Origin: an uncultured Oscillospiraceae bacterium
Lineage (GTDB): Bacteria; Bacillota; Clostridia; Oscillospirales; Oscillospiraceae
DNA: 40,937 bases
Reading direction: 5' to 3'
NCBI GenBank assembly: GCA_947624035.1
Contig: CANQIH010000002.1
Span: 1-40,937 of the forward strand
The notes under the pieces are model-generated. The model did not search any database, was not told the DNA's origin, and saw only the letters and a list, made by a program, of their open reading frames with translations. This document shows, in pieces, positions 15,503-24,985 of this stretch; positions within the stretch are counted from its first letter, which is position 1, and each line of letters starts with the position of its first letter. A program made the position numbers and the translations under genes.

Positions 15503-17203
15503 ATGTACGCCCATCTGAAAAGGGTCCTGCGGGCTGCCGTGCTGCCGGTCCTGACGCTGGTCCTGGCATCGGTCCTGGCATCGCCGGCCCTGGCCCTGAC
15601 CCTGACCCTGGCCGGCAGCAGCTACAGCACCTATGAAAACACCGCCGTGTGCTTCTCCCTGGAATACCCCTCGGGCAGCACGGTACAGCAGCCCTATGAC
15701 AACGCGGTGTTCATCACGGGAGACGGGTACCGCCTGGCGGCGGAGTACACCTTCACCACCGCCCGGCAAGACCGCTTCATCTATTCCGCCGCCGACTTTG
15801 CCGCCATGATCGACGCCGACAGCCAGACGCTGGCCGACTGGGTGGGCAATGACAGCACGGTCATCACCGGCTCGGACCGGCTCACCATCGGCGGGCAGGA
15901 CGCCTGGCAGTACGACTACGCCATCGCCGGCGAGGGCTCCGGCAGCCTATATGTCATCGACGGCGAGGGGAGATTCGGCTGCTACTGCGTCCAGACCATG
16001 GTGGATGAGGACGCCGCCGGCGCCACGTCCGCCCGGAAGAGGCTGGCCTACGCGGCGGCCTCCTTCACGGTCACCGGCCCCTATGAGGCCGAGGGCTGCA
16101 CCCTCTATACCCACGACGAGCTCCAGACCTCCTTTATGGTCCGGGACGAGGCCATGCAGGGGGAGGAGGAGCTCTCCGGCGGCACCGTTTTCATCTACCC
16201 GGTGCCCCACGTCTTCGTCGAGGCCTGCATCGTCATGGGGGAGACGCCCTATGACGAGGATGACGAGCTGGGCAAAGTCCTGGAGAGCATGTGCAACTAT
16301 TACTTTCAATATAAGAACAACACCCGCTATACCACCCAGCCGGCGGTATTCGACCTGGGCCAATACACCTACGCCGGCGTGGAGCTGGAGTACTATGACG
16401 ACGAGGGCGAGCACTTCACCGTGGCTCCCTACATCTTCCTCCAGGACGGGAAATACTGGAAGGTGGAGCTGGAGTGCACCGACGAATACCTGGACATCTG
16501 CCGCACCGCCCTGAGCGACGTGCTGTTCTCCCTGCGGGTGGGGGACGGCAGCGGCGGCGCCCTGTCCGCCGGCACGTCCGGCACGTCTGCTCCGTCCGCA
16601 CAGACAGGGGACGACAGTTTGGGCACGGCCATATACGCCATCCTGGACGATATCGAGAGCCGGGACGATTACCGGTCGGACTGGATCTTTGAGCCCCTGG
16701 CCAGCGTCACGGATATGAACGGCGACGGCATATACGAACTGCTTGCCGTATATGAGTGCGTCAGTAGCTATGACGGGCGGGACTACGTAAGCTGCGAGAC
16801 CTGGCTCATCGCCCCGGAGGGCGCCAAGCAGGTGAGCACCGGCGTGCTGTACAGCGAGATCGGCGGCAACGGCGGCTCCGCCGGTCTGGCCGTCCGGGAC
16901 GGCACGGTGTACGTGGTACTGGAGACCCGGCAGCCCGACGGCGGCGACTTCGACAACGTCTACAATATCTTCTCCCTGGCAAACGGCGAGGCGCGCCTGG
17001 GGGATGAGAACCACTATCTGGACTGCCAGGGCACCTACGGCGCGGAGGACAGCGGCCGGTACGCGGTGGATATGAATACCGTGAGCCGGGCCCAGTTCCA
17101 GTCCTTCCTGGACAGCTATGACACCGTCTTCGACATCGACCTCACCGCGGACAACGGCAACGGCACCGTGATGCCCTTCAACATCATCCGGCAGTTCTAC
17201 TGA
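15503..17203 (+). CDS. Secreted protein of unknown function with a dockerin/EF-hand-like loop
   Basis: Signal peptide MYAHLKRVLRAAVLPVLTLVLASVLASPALA; DMNGDGIYELLAVY; GGGGG SD. Confidence 0.75.
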   Translation: MYAHLKRVLRAAVLPVLTLVLASVLASPALALTLTLAGSSYSTYENTAVCFSLEYPSGSTVQQPYDNAVFITGDGYRLAAEYTFTTARQDRFIYSAADFAAMIDADSQTLADWVGNDSTVITGSDRLTIGGQDAWQYDYAIAGEGSGSLYVIDGEGRFGCYCVQTMVDEDAAGATSARKRLAYAAASFTVTGPYEAEGCTLYTHDELQTSFMVRDEAMQGEEELSGGTVFIYPVPHVFVEACIVMGETPYDEDDELGKVLESMCNYYFQYKNNTRYTTQPAVFDLGQYTYAGVELEYYDDEGEHFTVAPYIFLQDGKYWKVELECTDEYLDICRTALSDVLFSLRVGDGSGGALSAGTSGTSAPSAQTGDDSLGTAIYAILDDIESRDDYRSDWIFEPLASVTDMNGDGIYELLAVYECVSSYDGRDYVSCETWLIAPEGAKQVSTGVLYSEIGGNGGSAGLAVRDGTVYVVLETRQPDGGDFDNVYNIFSLANGEARLGDENHYLDCQGTYGAEDSGRYAVDMNTVSRAQFQSFLDSYDTVFDIDLTADNGNGTVMPFNIIRQFY

Positions 17204-17215
17204 TGCACCGGGCCC

Positions 17216-17244
17216 TTGCAAACCGCCCAGGGCCGTGGTATACT
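17216..17244 (+). promoter_or_regulatory. Promoter of the ABC-F leader
   Basis: TTGCAA - 17 nt - TATACT, just after the upstream stop codon. Confidence 0.6.
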
Positions 17245-17278
17245 GCCTCCATACCATAATAAGATTTGAGGTGAAAAG

Positions 17279-17299
17279 ATGATATCTGCTTCCTGCTGA
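17279..17299 (+). CDS. Leader peptide MISASC (uORF of the ABC-F gene)
   Basis: GAGGTG SD, ATGATATCTGCTTCCTGCTGA. Confidence 0.5.
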   Translation: MISASC

Positions 17300-17467
17300 C
17301 AGCTTTGGCATGACGGGAAAAGCCAAATTCCCGGCGGCGTGAGCCGCCCGTTCGTCATGCCGGTCTGCGGGAAAGCGGATATCCTCTCACCGGTCCATAC
17401 AGGCGTGGCACAGCCATGCCCTCTCTCCGGCTGCGGGCTCCGTTCCCGCGGCCGATTTTATTTATTT
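17281..17467 (+). promoter_or_regulatory. Attenuator-like leader ending in an intrinsic terminator before the ABC-F start codon
   Basis: gatatctgcttcc (17281-) pairs with gcgggaaagcggatatc (17367-17383); ggcatgacggg/cccgttcgtcatgcc stem; terminator GGCTGCGGG/CCCGCGGCC + ATTTTATTTATTT (17429-17467). Confidence 0.65.
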
Positions 17468-17482
17468 AAGGAGGGCATGACT

Positions 17483-18949
17483 ATGGCATTGATCGACGTT
17501 TCACACCTGTCCTTCGCCTATGACGGGGGCTACGACTACATCTTCCGGGACGTGAGCTTTCAGATCGACACGGACTGGCGGCTGGGCTTCACAGGCCGGA
17601 ACGGCCGGGGAAAGACCACCTTTTTGAGGCTGCTCATGGGTGAGTACCCCTACGAGGGGACCATATCCGCCCCGGCGGCGTTCGAGTACTTCCCCTATCC
17701 CGCGGCGGATATGGACATGCAGACCGGTGACATCCTGGCGGGGATATGCCCGGAGGTCCCGGCCTGGCAGCTCCGGCGGGAGCTGGGGAAGCTGGCGGTG
17801 GACGAGGGGGCGCTGTACCGGCCATTTTCCACCCTCTCCAACGGGGAGCGGACCAAATCGCTGCTGGCGGCGCTGTTCCTGCGGGAGAACGCCTTTCTGC
17901 TCATCGACGAGCCCACCAACCACCTGGACATGCGGGGCCGGGCGCTGGTGAGCCAGTATCTGAGCCGGAAAAAGGGCTATATCCTGGTGAGCCACGACCG
18001 GGCCTTTCTGGACGGGTGCGTGGACCACATCCTGTCCATCGACAGGGCGGACATCCAGGTCTGCCGGGGAAACTTCTCCGCCTGGTGGGAGAACAAGCAG
18101 CGCCGGGACCAGTTCGAGACGGAGCAGAATGACCGGCTGAAAAAGGAGATACGCCGCCTGCGGGAGACCGCCCGGGAAAAGGCGGACTGGTCCGACCGGG
18201 CGGAACGGGCCAAGATCGGACAGGGCGCCTATGACCGGGGGTATATCGGCCACAAGGCCGCCCGGATGATGGGTCGGGCCAAGGCCATCCAGGCCCGGCA
18301 GGAGCGGGCCGCGGAGGAGAAGTCCAAGCTTCTCAAAAACATCGACACGGCGGAGGACCTGAAGCTGGCCCAGCTGCCCTACCACAGCCCCCGGCTGCTG
18401 TATCTGAAGGACGTGGCGGTGGACTACGGCCAGGGCCCGGTGTGTGAGCCGGTGAGCTTCACTCTGGAGCGGGGAGACCGGGTGGCCGTCCAGGGCCCCA
18501 ACGGGGCGGGGAAGTCCAGCCTTCTGAAGCTCATCTGTGGCGTGGATATCCCCCATACCGGCGTCTTTGAGCCGGGCAGCCGCCTCACGGTGTCCTATGT
18601 GCCCCAGGACACGGCGGGGCTCTCCGGCAGCCTCACGGCCTACGCGGAGGACCATGGCATCGACGTGAGCCTGTTTCTCGCCATCCTGCGGAAGCTGGAC
18701 TTCGAGCGGGCCCAGTTCGAGAAGGATATGGCCGGTTATTCCGCCGGGCAGAAGAAAAAGGTCCTCATCGCCCGGAGCCTCTGCGAGAGGGCCCACCTAT
18801 ACGTGTGGGACGAGCCCATGAACTACATCGACCTCATCAGCCGCATGCAGATCGAGGAGCTTCTTTTGAAGTTCCGGCCCACCATCCTGTTCGTGGAGCA
18901 CGACCGGGCCTTCTGTGAGCGCGTCGCCACCAAGACCGTGAGGTTATAA
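17483..18949 (+). CDS. Lsa-family-like ABC-F ribosomal protection ATPase
   Basis: Two ABC domains; GRNGRGKTTFLRLL, LSNGERTKSLLAALFL, LIDEPTNHLDMRGR, GPNGAGKSSLLKLICG, YSAGQKKKVLIARSL; AAGGAGG SD; 488 aa. Confidence 0.88.
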   Translation: MALIDVSHLSFAYDGGYDYIFRDVSFQIDTDWRLGFTGRNGRGKTTFLRLLMGEYPYEGTISAPAAFEYFPYPAADMDMQTGDILAGICPEVPAWQLRRELGKLAVDEGALYRPFSTLSNGERTKSLLAALFLRENAFLLIDEPTNHLDMRGRALVSQYLSRKKGYILVSHDRAFLDGCVDHILSIDRADIQVCRGNFSAWWENKQRRDQFETEQNDRLKKEIRRLRETAREKADWSDRAERAKIGQGAYDRGYIGHKAARMMGRAKAIQARQERAAEEKSKLLKNIDTAEDLKLAQLPYHSPRLLYLKDVAVDYGQGPVCEPVSFTLERGDRVAVQGPNGAGKSSLLKLICGVDIPHTGVFEPGSRLTVSYVPQDTAGLSGSLTAYAEDHGIDVSLFLAILRKLDFERAQFEKDMAGYSAGQKKKVLIARSLCERAHLYVWDEPMNYIDLISRMQIEELLLKFRPTILFVEHDRAFCERVATKTVRL

Positions 18950-18955
18950 TATGTA

Positions 18956-19003
18956 TTGCGAAACGACATACAATATGGTATGATACCTTTATATGATACC
19001 TTT
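18956..19003 (+). promoter_or_regulatory. TA promoter/operator
   Basis: TTGCGA - 17 nt - TATGAT; direct repeat TATGATACCTTT at 18979-18990 and 18992-19003. Confidence 0.6.
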
Positions 19004-19020
19004 GAAAGGTGGTGGACACC

Positions 19021-19323
19021 ATGGCGAACAAGACCGCGAACGTGCTGGCCCGGGTGGAGCCGGAGACGAAGCGGGAGGCTGAGGAGGTCATGCAGAAGCT
19101 GGGCATCTCCGCGTCCACGGTGATCAATCTGCTCTACAACCAGATCATCCTCACCCAGAGCATCCCCTTCCCTTTGACGCTGCCCCGGGAGCCCAAGGCC
19201 CGGGACGAGATGACTGATGATGAATTCTCTGCTATGCTCCAGAAGGGCCTGGACGACGTGCAGGCCGGGCGCACCAGGCCCGCGGACGAGGTGTTTGCCG
19301 ATCTGCGCCGGGAGCTGTCGTAA
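19021..19323 (+). CDS. RelB/DinJ-family antitoxin
   Basis: KTANVLARVEPETKREAEEVMQKLGISASTVINLLYNQIILTQSIPFPL; GGTGG SD. Confidence 0.92.
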   Translation: MANKTANVLARVEPETKREAEEVMQKLGISASTVINLLYNQIILTQSIPFPLTLPREPKARDEMTDDEFSAMLQKGLDDVQAGRTRPADEVFADLRRELS

Positions 19324-19647
19324 ATGGAGAGCTACGCCGTTGAGCTGACCCGGCAGGCGAAGGAACAGCTATCGGAGATCGTACGGTATATCGCCGTCAG
19401 GCTTGGTTCGCCCCAGGCCGCTGTGAGCACATTGGATGCGTTGGAGGAAGAGATCGATTCTCTTTCGGCCATGCCCTTTCGGTATCCGGCGATAGAGGAC
19501 GACCCGGCAGGAGACCGCGGCATCCGCAGGACCCGAGCCAAAAACTTCAACATCTACTATCATGTGGATGACAGTCAGAAGAGGGTCAGCATCCTCGCCG
19601 TCTGCTATGCCCGGCGGGACCGGAAACAGATCATAGAGGATATATGA
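19324..19647 (+). CDS. RelE/ParE-family toxin
   Basis: YAVELTRQAKEQLSEIVRYIAVRLGSPQAA...RTRAKNFNIYYHVDDSQKRVSILAVCYARRD; immediately follows the antitoxin stop. Confidence 0.92.
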   Translation: MESYAVELTRQAKEQLSEIVRYIAVRLGSPQAAVSTLDALEEEIDSLSAMPFRYPAIEDDPAGDRGIRRTRAKNFNIYYHVDDSQKRVSILAVCYARRDRKQIIEDI

Positions 19648-19689
19648 TGAACGCCCCGGGGAGGTATCCCCGGGGCGTTTGCGTTTTGT

Positions 19690-20874
19690 TTACTCCGCCG
19701 CTATGGTCTCGGTGAAGGTGTCCTCGCCCAGGTCCGCCGTCACGGTGACGGAGGCGATCTGCGCCGGGTCGATGACCCGGTTGAAACAGAAGCCCCAGCT
19801 GCCGCCGTCATAGCCGCAGATATAGGCGGTGTTGTCCACCGGGTCCGGGTCGGAGCGGCGCACCACATACTGGCTGCCGTCCGTCATGGTGATGACCAGG
19901 GCGTCTATGTCCGGGGTGACGGCGCCATCGCTGTCCACAGAGACCCGGGCGCCCATGGGGGACACCGCGACGGCGCACCGCTCCCCCTCCAGGGTGACGG
20001 CGGGGACCTTCCGTCCGGCCCGGACCTCTATGGTCTCCGCCTGGCCGCCTACCTCCCGGTAGAAGCCGCCTATCTCCACCTGAACGCCGTCCTCCGTATA
20101 GGCGAAGGGCACGGTGACGTATGCCTTGCCGGGCGTGCTGTTTTCCGTGTCCAGGATGGGGGCGGATGCGCCCGCGGAGCACATCACGGCGCCGCCCCGG
20201 AAGGCGCACCCGTTGATAAAGCCGTCATATACCAGGGTGTAGCCCTGGCGCTCCCGGGTCTTCAGGTCCAGGCCCAAGTCGTTCTCCACGCTGTAGGAGA
20301 GCCAGGCGATGCCGGCCTCGTCCTCCACGTAGCTCAGAAGCGTGACCGTGGGCGTGCCCAGGTCCGCACTGCTGGTGGTCCTCCCCACACCGCTTGGGTC
20401 CTCCGGGTCGATGTTCTCCAGCGTCACCGCCTCGTCCAGGGTCTGGATGTAGGGCCCGATGAGCCGGTCTGCCAGCTCCCGGTCCAGGGCCGTCCGCTCA
20501 TAGGCGGGCATGACGGAGGAGACGGTCTTGCCGCCGTCGTCCCATGTGTACTCGTATGCCTCCCGGGTCACGGTGCCGTCCGGCAGCGTCTCCGGTGCGG
20601 GGGGCGCCGGGGTGGGCGTGTCTGCCGCCGGCGCCGCGATGGACTGGTTGCCGAAAACACTGTCAAAGAATCCGAAATGGGCCCCGGCGGCAAAGGCCGA
20701 CACGGTCAGCAGCGCCGCGAAGGACGCCGCCAGCAGCGCGGCCCGCCGCGTGTTCCGCACAGCCCGCCGGGCGGGTGCGGCGGCCCTTGTATCCTCCAAC
20801 CGGGCCAGGGTGTCCTGCACCCGGGCCTCAAAGCTCTCCGGCACGGGGCCGTAGATGTTTTTCCAATTCCTCAT
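19690..20874 (-). CDS. DUF4179-like membrane protein, probable anti-sigma partner
   Basis: One TM after a cytoplasmic N-terminus; overlaps the sigma gene by ATGA. Confidence 0.7.
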   Translation of the reverse strand: MRNWKNIYGPVPESFEARVQDTLARLEDTRAAAPARRAVRNTRRAALLAASFAALLTVSAFAAGAHFGFFDSVFGNQSIAAPAADTPTPAPPAPETLPDGTVTREAYEYTWDDGGKTVSSVMPAYERTALDRELADRLIGPYIQTLDEAVTLENIDPEDPSGVGRTTSSADLGTPTVTLLSYVEDEAGIAWLSYSVENDLGLDLKTRERQGYTLVYDGFINGCAFRGGAVMCSAGASAPILDTENSTPGKAYVTVPFAYTEDGVQVEIGGFYREVGGQAETIEVRAGRKVPAVTLEGERCAVAVSPMGARVSVDSDGAVTPDIDALVITMTDGSQYVVRRSDPDPVDNTAYICGYDGGSWGFCFNRVIDPAQIASVTVTADLGEDTFTETIAAE

Positions 20875-21353
20875 ATGCGCTCATCCTCCTCTGTAAGCCG
20901 TTCGCGCAAGATGGCCCTGGCGCGGTAGAGCCGGGTCTTCACCGCGCCCCTTGTCAAGCCCAGCATCCGGGCGATCTCCTCCACGGCAAAGCCCTCGACG
21001 TAGTAGAGGACCACCGGCAGGCGCAGCGTCCCGTCCAGGCTGTCCACCGCGTCCCGCAGGTCCATGGCCCCCTCGGTCTCCGGGGCGGGCGCATCCGGCA
21101 GGGGCACCTCCTCCGCCGGCGTCACCCGGCTGTCCCGCCGCAGGATGTCATAGCAGGCGTTCAGCAATATGCGTACCAGCCAGGTCTGGAAGTACCGGGG
21201 CGTTTTCAGGGTGCCCCGCTTCTCCCAGGCCCGGCACAACGCCTCCTGCACCGCGTCCTCCCGGTCCGCCTCCCGGTCCAGGACCGTGCAGCTCACCCGG
21301 TAGAGGGTGTCCGTCATGGCCGTCACCCGGACGGCAAAATCCTCGCTGGTCAA
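20871..21353 (-). CDS. ECF RNA polymerase sigma factor
   Basis: LYRVSCTVLDREADREDAVQEALCRAWEK...LPVVLYYVEGFAVEEIARMLGLTRGAVKTRLYRARAILRERL; TTG start. Confidence 0.92.
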   Translation of the reverse strand: MTSEDFAVRVTAMTDTLYRVSCTVLDREADREDAVQEALCRAWEKRGTLKTPRYFQTWLVRILLNACYDILRRDSRVTPAEEVPLPDAPAPETEGAMDLRDAVDSLDGTLRLPVVLYYVEGFAVEEIARMLGLTRGAVKTRLYRARAILRERLTEEDERI

Positions 21354-21489
21354 TGTTTCACCGGCTTTCCGCAGTCATTGTGTTCGGAGCTCTTCACACC
21401 TGTTAGACGGAGCGGGACGGCGGAAGGTTACAAAAAAGCCCTCCCCGCGAAGGGAGGGCAGCGCGGGGAAGGGGGAAGTTGTCAAGTCC

Positions 21490-21665
21490 TTGCCTGGCCA
21501 AAGCCTCCCCTGTGCAAGGGGAGGTGGGCGCCGCTTGCGGCGCTCGGAGGGGTTGTTACCAGTCTTGGATATTATCCTGGCTTGGTCCGTTGGCGCTGAC
21601 AGCTCCCTCGTCAGAGGGGCCTTTCAAGCGGTGTCGCTTTCAGCGACAGATCCTGATTTGCTACG
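21490..21665. repeat. F1-d: loop-only inverted-repeat element
   Basis: ctggccaaagcctcccctgtgcaaggggaggtg..cggaggggttgttaccagtcttggatattatcctggcttggt; end tgtcgctttcagcgaca matches the F1-a terminus. Confidence 0.75.
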
Positions 21666-21685
21666 CTGATACGTTGATCATAGCA

Positions 21686-21716
21686 TAAAACAGGGGAGGC
21701 GTGTTCGCCTCCCCCT
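21686..21716 (-). terminator. Terminator of the arg operon
   Basis: Minus strand GAGGGGGAGGCGAACACGCCTCCCCTGTTTT. Confidence 0.8.
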
Positions 21717-21732
21717 CGGTCGCTATTATCTT

Positions 21733-22893
21733 TTACACACACGCTTCCTTGATCACCGCCAGGGCCTTTTCCAAAAGGTCCATGGGGATGTTCAGGGCCG
21801 GCAGGAGACGGACCTTGCTCTTGGCGGTGATAACCAGCACGCCCCGGTCACGGCAGGCGGCCACCACATCGGCGGCGGGCTTTTCCGTCTCGATGCCGAT
21901 CATGAGGCCCATGCCCGTGACGCTCTTCACGCCGGGCGCCCCGGTGAGGCTGCCGAACACCAGCTTCGACCGCTCCCGGACCCCGGCAAGCACGTCCTCG
22001 GTGAGGCGGCTCATGATGTTGATGGCCCCGGCGCACACCGCCGGGTTGGCGCCGAAGGTGGAGCCGTGGTCCCCGTAGGTGAACACGTCCGCCACCTTAT
22101 CCCCCAGCATGCAGGCCCCGATGGGCAGGCCGCCCCCCAGGCCCTTTGCCGTGGTCACGATATCGGGCGTGACGCCCAGGTCCATATAGCCGTACATCTT
22201 CCCGGTGCGGCCGTTGCCGCACTGGACCTCGTCGGCGATGAGCAGGATGTCCTCCGCGGCGGCGATGTCCTTCATGGCCTGCACGAAGTCCCCCGGCAGG
22301 GGCAGCACGCCGCCCTCGCCCTGGACGGCCTCGAACATGATGGCGGCCACCTTGTTGTCCTTCACCAGCGCCGCGAGGCTTTCCGGGTCCGCCGGGTCGG
22401 CGTAGAGGAAGCCCGGGGTCAGAGGGGTGAACTGGGTGTGGAACACGTCCTGGCCCGTGGCGGCCAGGGTGGTGAGGGTCCGGCCGTGGAAGCTGTTTTT
22501 CAGGGTGATGATGTTGTAATATTCCGGGTCCTTCTTGGTCTGGGCGTACTTCCGGGCGGCCTTGATGGCGCACTCGTTGGCCTCGGCGCCGGAGTTGCCG
22601 AAAAAGACCTTTTTCATGCCGCTGGCCTGGCACAGCATCTGGGCCAGCCGGGGGCCGGGGCCGGTGTAGTAGAGGTTGGAGGCGTGCTGGAGCTGGCCCA
22701 GCTGGGCCGTCACGGCGGCGGCCCACTCCTTATCCGCCACGCCGAAGGTGTTCACGGCGATGCCGGTGCCCATGTCGATGTACTCCCGGCCCTCGCTGTC
22801 CCGGACCAGGCTGCCCTCGCCGGAGACCAGCTCCACGGGGAACCGGGCGTAGGTGTGGGCGATATACTGTTCGTCAAGCTGTTTTGTCGTCAT
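21733..22893 (-). CDS. argD: Acetylornithine aminotransferase
   Basis: NLYYTGPGPRLAQMLC, FFGNSGAEANECAIKAARKY, ADEVQCGNGRTG; arg context. Confidence 0.93.
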   Translation of the reverse strand: MTTKQLDEQYIAHTYARFPVELVSGEGSLVRDSEGREYIDMGTGIAVNTFGVADKEWAAAVTAQLGQLQHASNLYYTGPGPRLAQMLCQASGMKKVFFGNSGAEANECAIKAARKYAQTKKDPEYYNIITLKNSFHGRTLTTLAATGQDVFHTQFTPLTPGFLYADPADPESLAALVKDNKVAAIMFEAVQGEGGVLPLPGDFVQAMKDIAAAEDILLIADEVQCGNGRTGKMYGYMDLGVTPDIVTTAKGLGGGLPIGACMLGDKVADVFTYGDHGSTFGANPAVCAGAINIMSRLTEDVLAGVRERSKLVFGSLTGAPGVKSVTGMGLMIGIETEKPAADVVAACRDRGVLVITAKSKVRLLPALNIPMDLLEKALAVIKEACV

Positions 22894-23761
22894 TTTTCTT
22901 ACTCTCCATGACCATAGTCCCAACGCCTTCGTTGGTCAGTATCTCCAGCAAAATGGAGTGGTCCGCCCGGCCGTCCATGACGATGACCCGGCTGACGCCC
23001 CGCAGGATGGCGTCGATGCAGCACTCCACCTTGGGGATCATGCCGCCGGATATGACGCCCTGGTTGAATAGCTCCACCGCCTCGTCGATGTCGATGCAGG
23101 AGATGAGGGAGGCGGGGTCGTCCTTGTCGCGCATGATACCGGCGATGTCGGTCATCATGAAAAGCCGCTCCGCGCCGATGGCCCCGGCGATGTAGGAGGC
23201 GGCGGTGTCGGCGTTGACGTTGTAGACGTTCCCCTCGTCGTCCCCGGCCACCGAGGACACCACGGGGATGTAGCCGTCGTCCATGAGGGACAGCAGTATC
23301 TCCGGGTCCACGCCCGTGATCCGGCCCACGTAGCCCAGGTCCGGGTCCTTCACGGCGGCCTGGATGAGCCGGCCGTCCAGGCCCGAGAGGCCCACGGCCT
23401 TGGCCCCCAGCCGGCCCAGGTGGGCCACCAGGCTCTTGTTCACCTTGCCGGACAGGACCATCTGCACCACGTCCACGGTCTCCTCGTCGGTGACGCGCAG
23501 GCCGTTTTTGAACTCGCTCTTCTTGCCCAGCTTCGCCAGCATTTTGTTGATCTCCGGGCCGCCGCCGTGGACCAGCACCACCTTCACGCCCACCATGTGC
23601 AGCAGGGCCACGTCCTCCATGACCTGCTGCTTGAGCCGGTCGCTGACCATGGCGTTGCCGCCGTACTTGATAACGATGATCTTGCCCCGGTACTTCTGGA
23701 TGTAGGGCAGGGCCTGGGTCAGGATCTCCGCCCGCTGCTGAAAGACGTCGTGCTCGCTCAT
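22874..23761 (-). CDS. argB: Acetylglutamate kinase
   Basis: IIVIKYGGNAMVSDRLKQQVMEDVALLHMVGVKVVLVHGGGPEIN. Confidence 0.96.
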   Translation of the reverse strand: MSEHDVFQQRAEILTQALPYIQKYRGKIIVIKYGGNAMVSDRLKQQVMEDVALLHMVGVKVVLVHGGGPEINKMLAKLGKKSEFKNGLRVTDEETVDVVQMVLSGKVNKSLVAHLGRLGAKAVGLSGLDGRLIQAAVKDPDLGYVGRITGVDPEILLSLMDDGYIPVVSSVAGDDEGNVYNVNADTAASYIAGAIGAERLFMMTDIAGIMRDKDDPASLISCIDIDEAVELFNQGVISGGMIPKVECCIDAILRGVSRVIVMDGRADHSILLEILTNEGVGTMVMESKKNDDKTA

Positions 23762-24969
23762 GTGCGGTAATCTCCGTTGATCTTCACGTAGTCGTAGGTG
23801 AGGTCGCAGCCCCAGGCCACGGCTTCGCCGTCCCCCTCATGGCAGGTGACCTCGATGCCGATCTCGCTCTCGGACAGGACCTTCTTGGCCAGGTCCTCGG
23901 AGAAATCGACGCTGGCCCCCATGCGGCAGACCTCGATGCGCCCGGCGGCGGAGGCGAAGGCCACGTCCACGGCGTTCACGTCCACCTCCGCGCCGGAGTA
24001 GCCGATGGCGCAGAGGATGCGGCCCCAGTTGGCGTCCGCGCCGAACATGGCGGCCTTCACGAGGCTGGAGCATATCACGCTCTTGGCGGCGGTCTTTGCC
24101 GCGGCCTCGTCCTTCGCGCCGGTGACATGGCACTCCAGAAGCTTCGTGGCCCCCTCGCCGTCCGCGGCGATGGCCCGGCAGAGCCAGACCGTCACGGCGT
24201 TCAGGGCGGCGGCAAAGGCGTCCAGGTCCGGGCCCGGGCCGGTGATGGGCCGGTTGCCCGCCATGCCGTTTGCCAGCACGCAGACCATGTCGTTTGTGGA
24301 GGTGTCCCCGTCCACGGAGACCATGTTGAAGGTGGTCTTCACGTCGCCTGACAGCACCGTCCGCAGAGCCTCCGGGCTGATGGCGCAGTCGGTGGTGAGG
24401 AACACCAGCATGGTGGCCAGGTCCGGGTGTATCATGCCCGAGCCCTTGGCGATGCCGCCCAGATGGCAGGTCACGCCGCCCACGTCGAAGGAGACGGCGA
24501 TCTCCTTGGGCACGGTGTCCGTGGTCATGATGGCCTGCACGGCGTCGCCGCTGTGCTGCCCCAGACCGGCGGCCAGGGCCGGCAGGGCCGCCGCGATGGG
24601 CGTCACGTCCAGGGGCTGGCCGATGACGCCGGTGGAGGCCACCACCACGTCGGCGGCGGGGATGCCCAGGGCCGCCCCGGCCAGCTCCGCCATTTTCTCC
24701 GCCACGGCGGGGCCGCCGGCGTTGCAGGTGTTGGCGTTGCCGCTGTTGCAGATCACCGCCTGGGCATAGCCGTCCGCGATATGGGCCCGGGTGACGCCGA
24801 TGGGCGCGCCCTTCACAAGGTTCGTGGTATACACCGCCGCGGCAGCGGCCCGCTTTTCGCTGTAGATGAGGGCCAGGTCCTTCTTGCTCCGGTTCTTGCG
24901 GATGCCGCAGTGGACCCCGGCGGCGGTAAAGCCCTTGGCGGCGCAGACGCCGCCCGAAATGAGTTCCAT
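23758..24969 (-). CDS. argJ: Bifunctional glutamate N-acetyltransferase/amino-acid acetyltransferase
   Basis: GGVCAAKGFTAAGVHCGIRK; AVICNSGNANTCNAGG; GVIGQPLD. Confidence 0.96.
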   Translation of the reverse strand: MELISGGVCAAKGFTAAGVHCGIRKNRSKKDLALIYSEKRAAAAAVYTTNLVKGAPIGVTRAHIADGYAQAVICNSGNANTCNAGGPAVAEKMAELAGAALGIPAADVVVASTGVIGQPLDVTPIAAALPALAAGLGQHSGDAVQAIMTTDTVPKEIAVSFDVGGVTCHLGGIAKGSGMIHPDLATMLVFLTTDCAISPEALRTVLSGDVKTTFNMVSVDGDTSTNDMVCVLANGMAGNRPITGPGPDLDAFAAALNAVTVWLCRAIAADGEGATKLLECHVTGAKDEAAAKTAAKSVICSSLVKAAMFGADANWGRILCAIGYSGAEVDVNAVDVAFASAAGRIEVCRMGASVDFSEDLAKKVLSESEIGIEVTCHEGDGEAVAWGCDLTYDYVKINGDYRT

Positions 24970-24985
24970 ATAAATGTTCCTTTCC

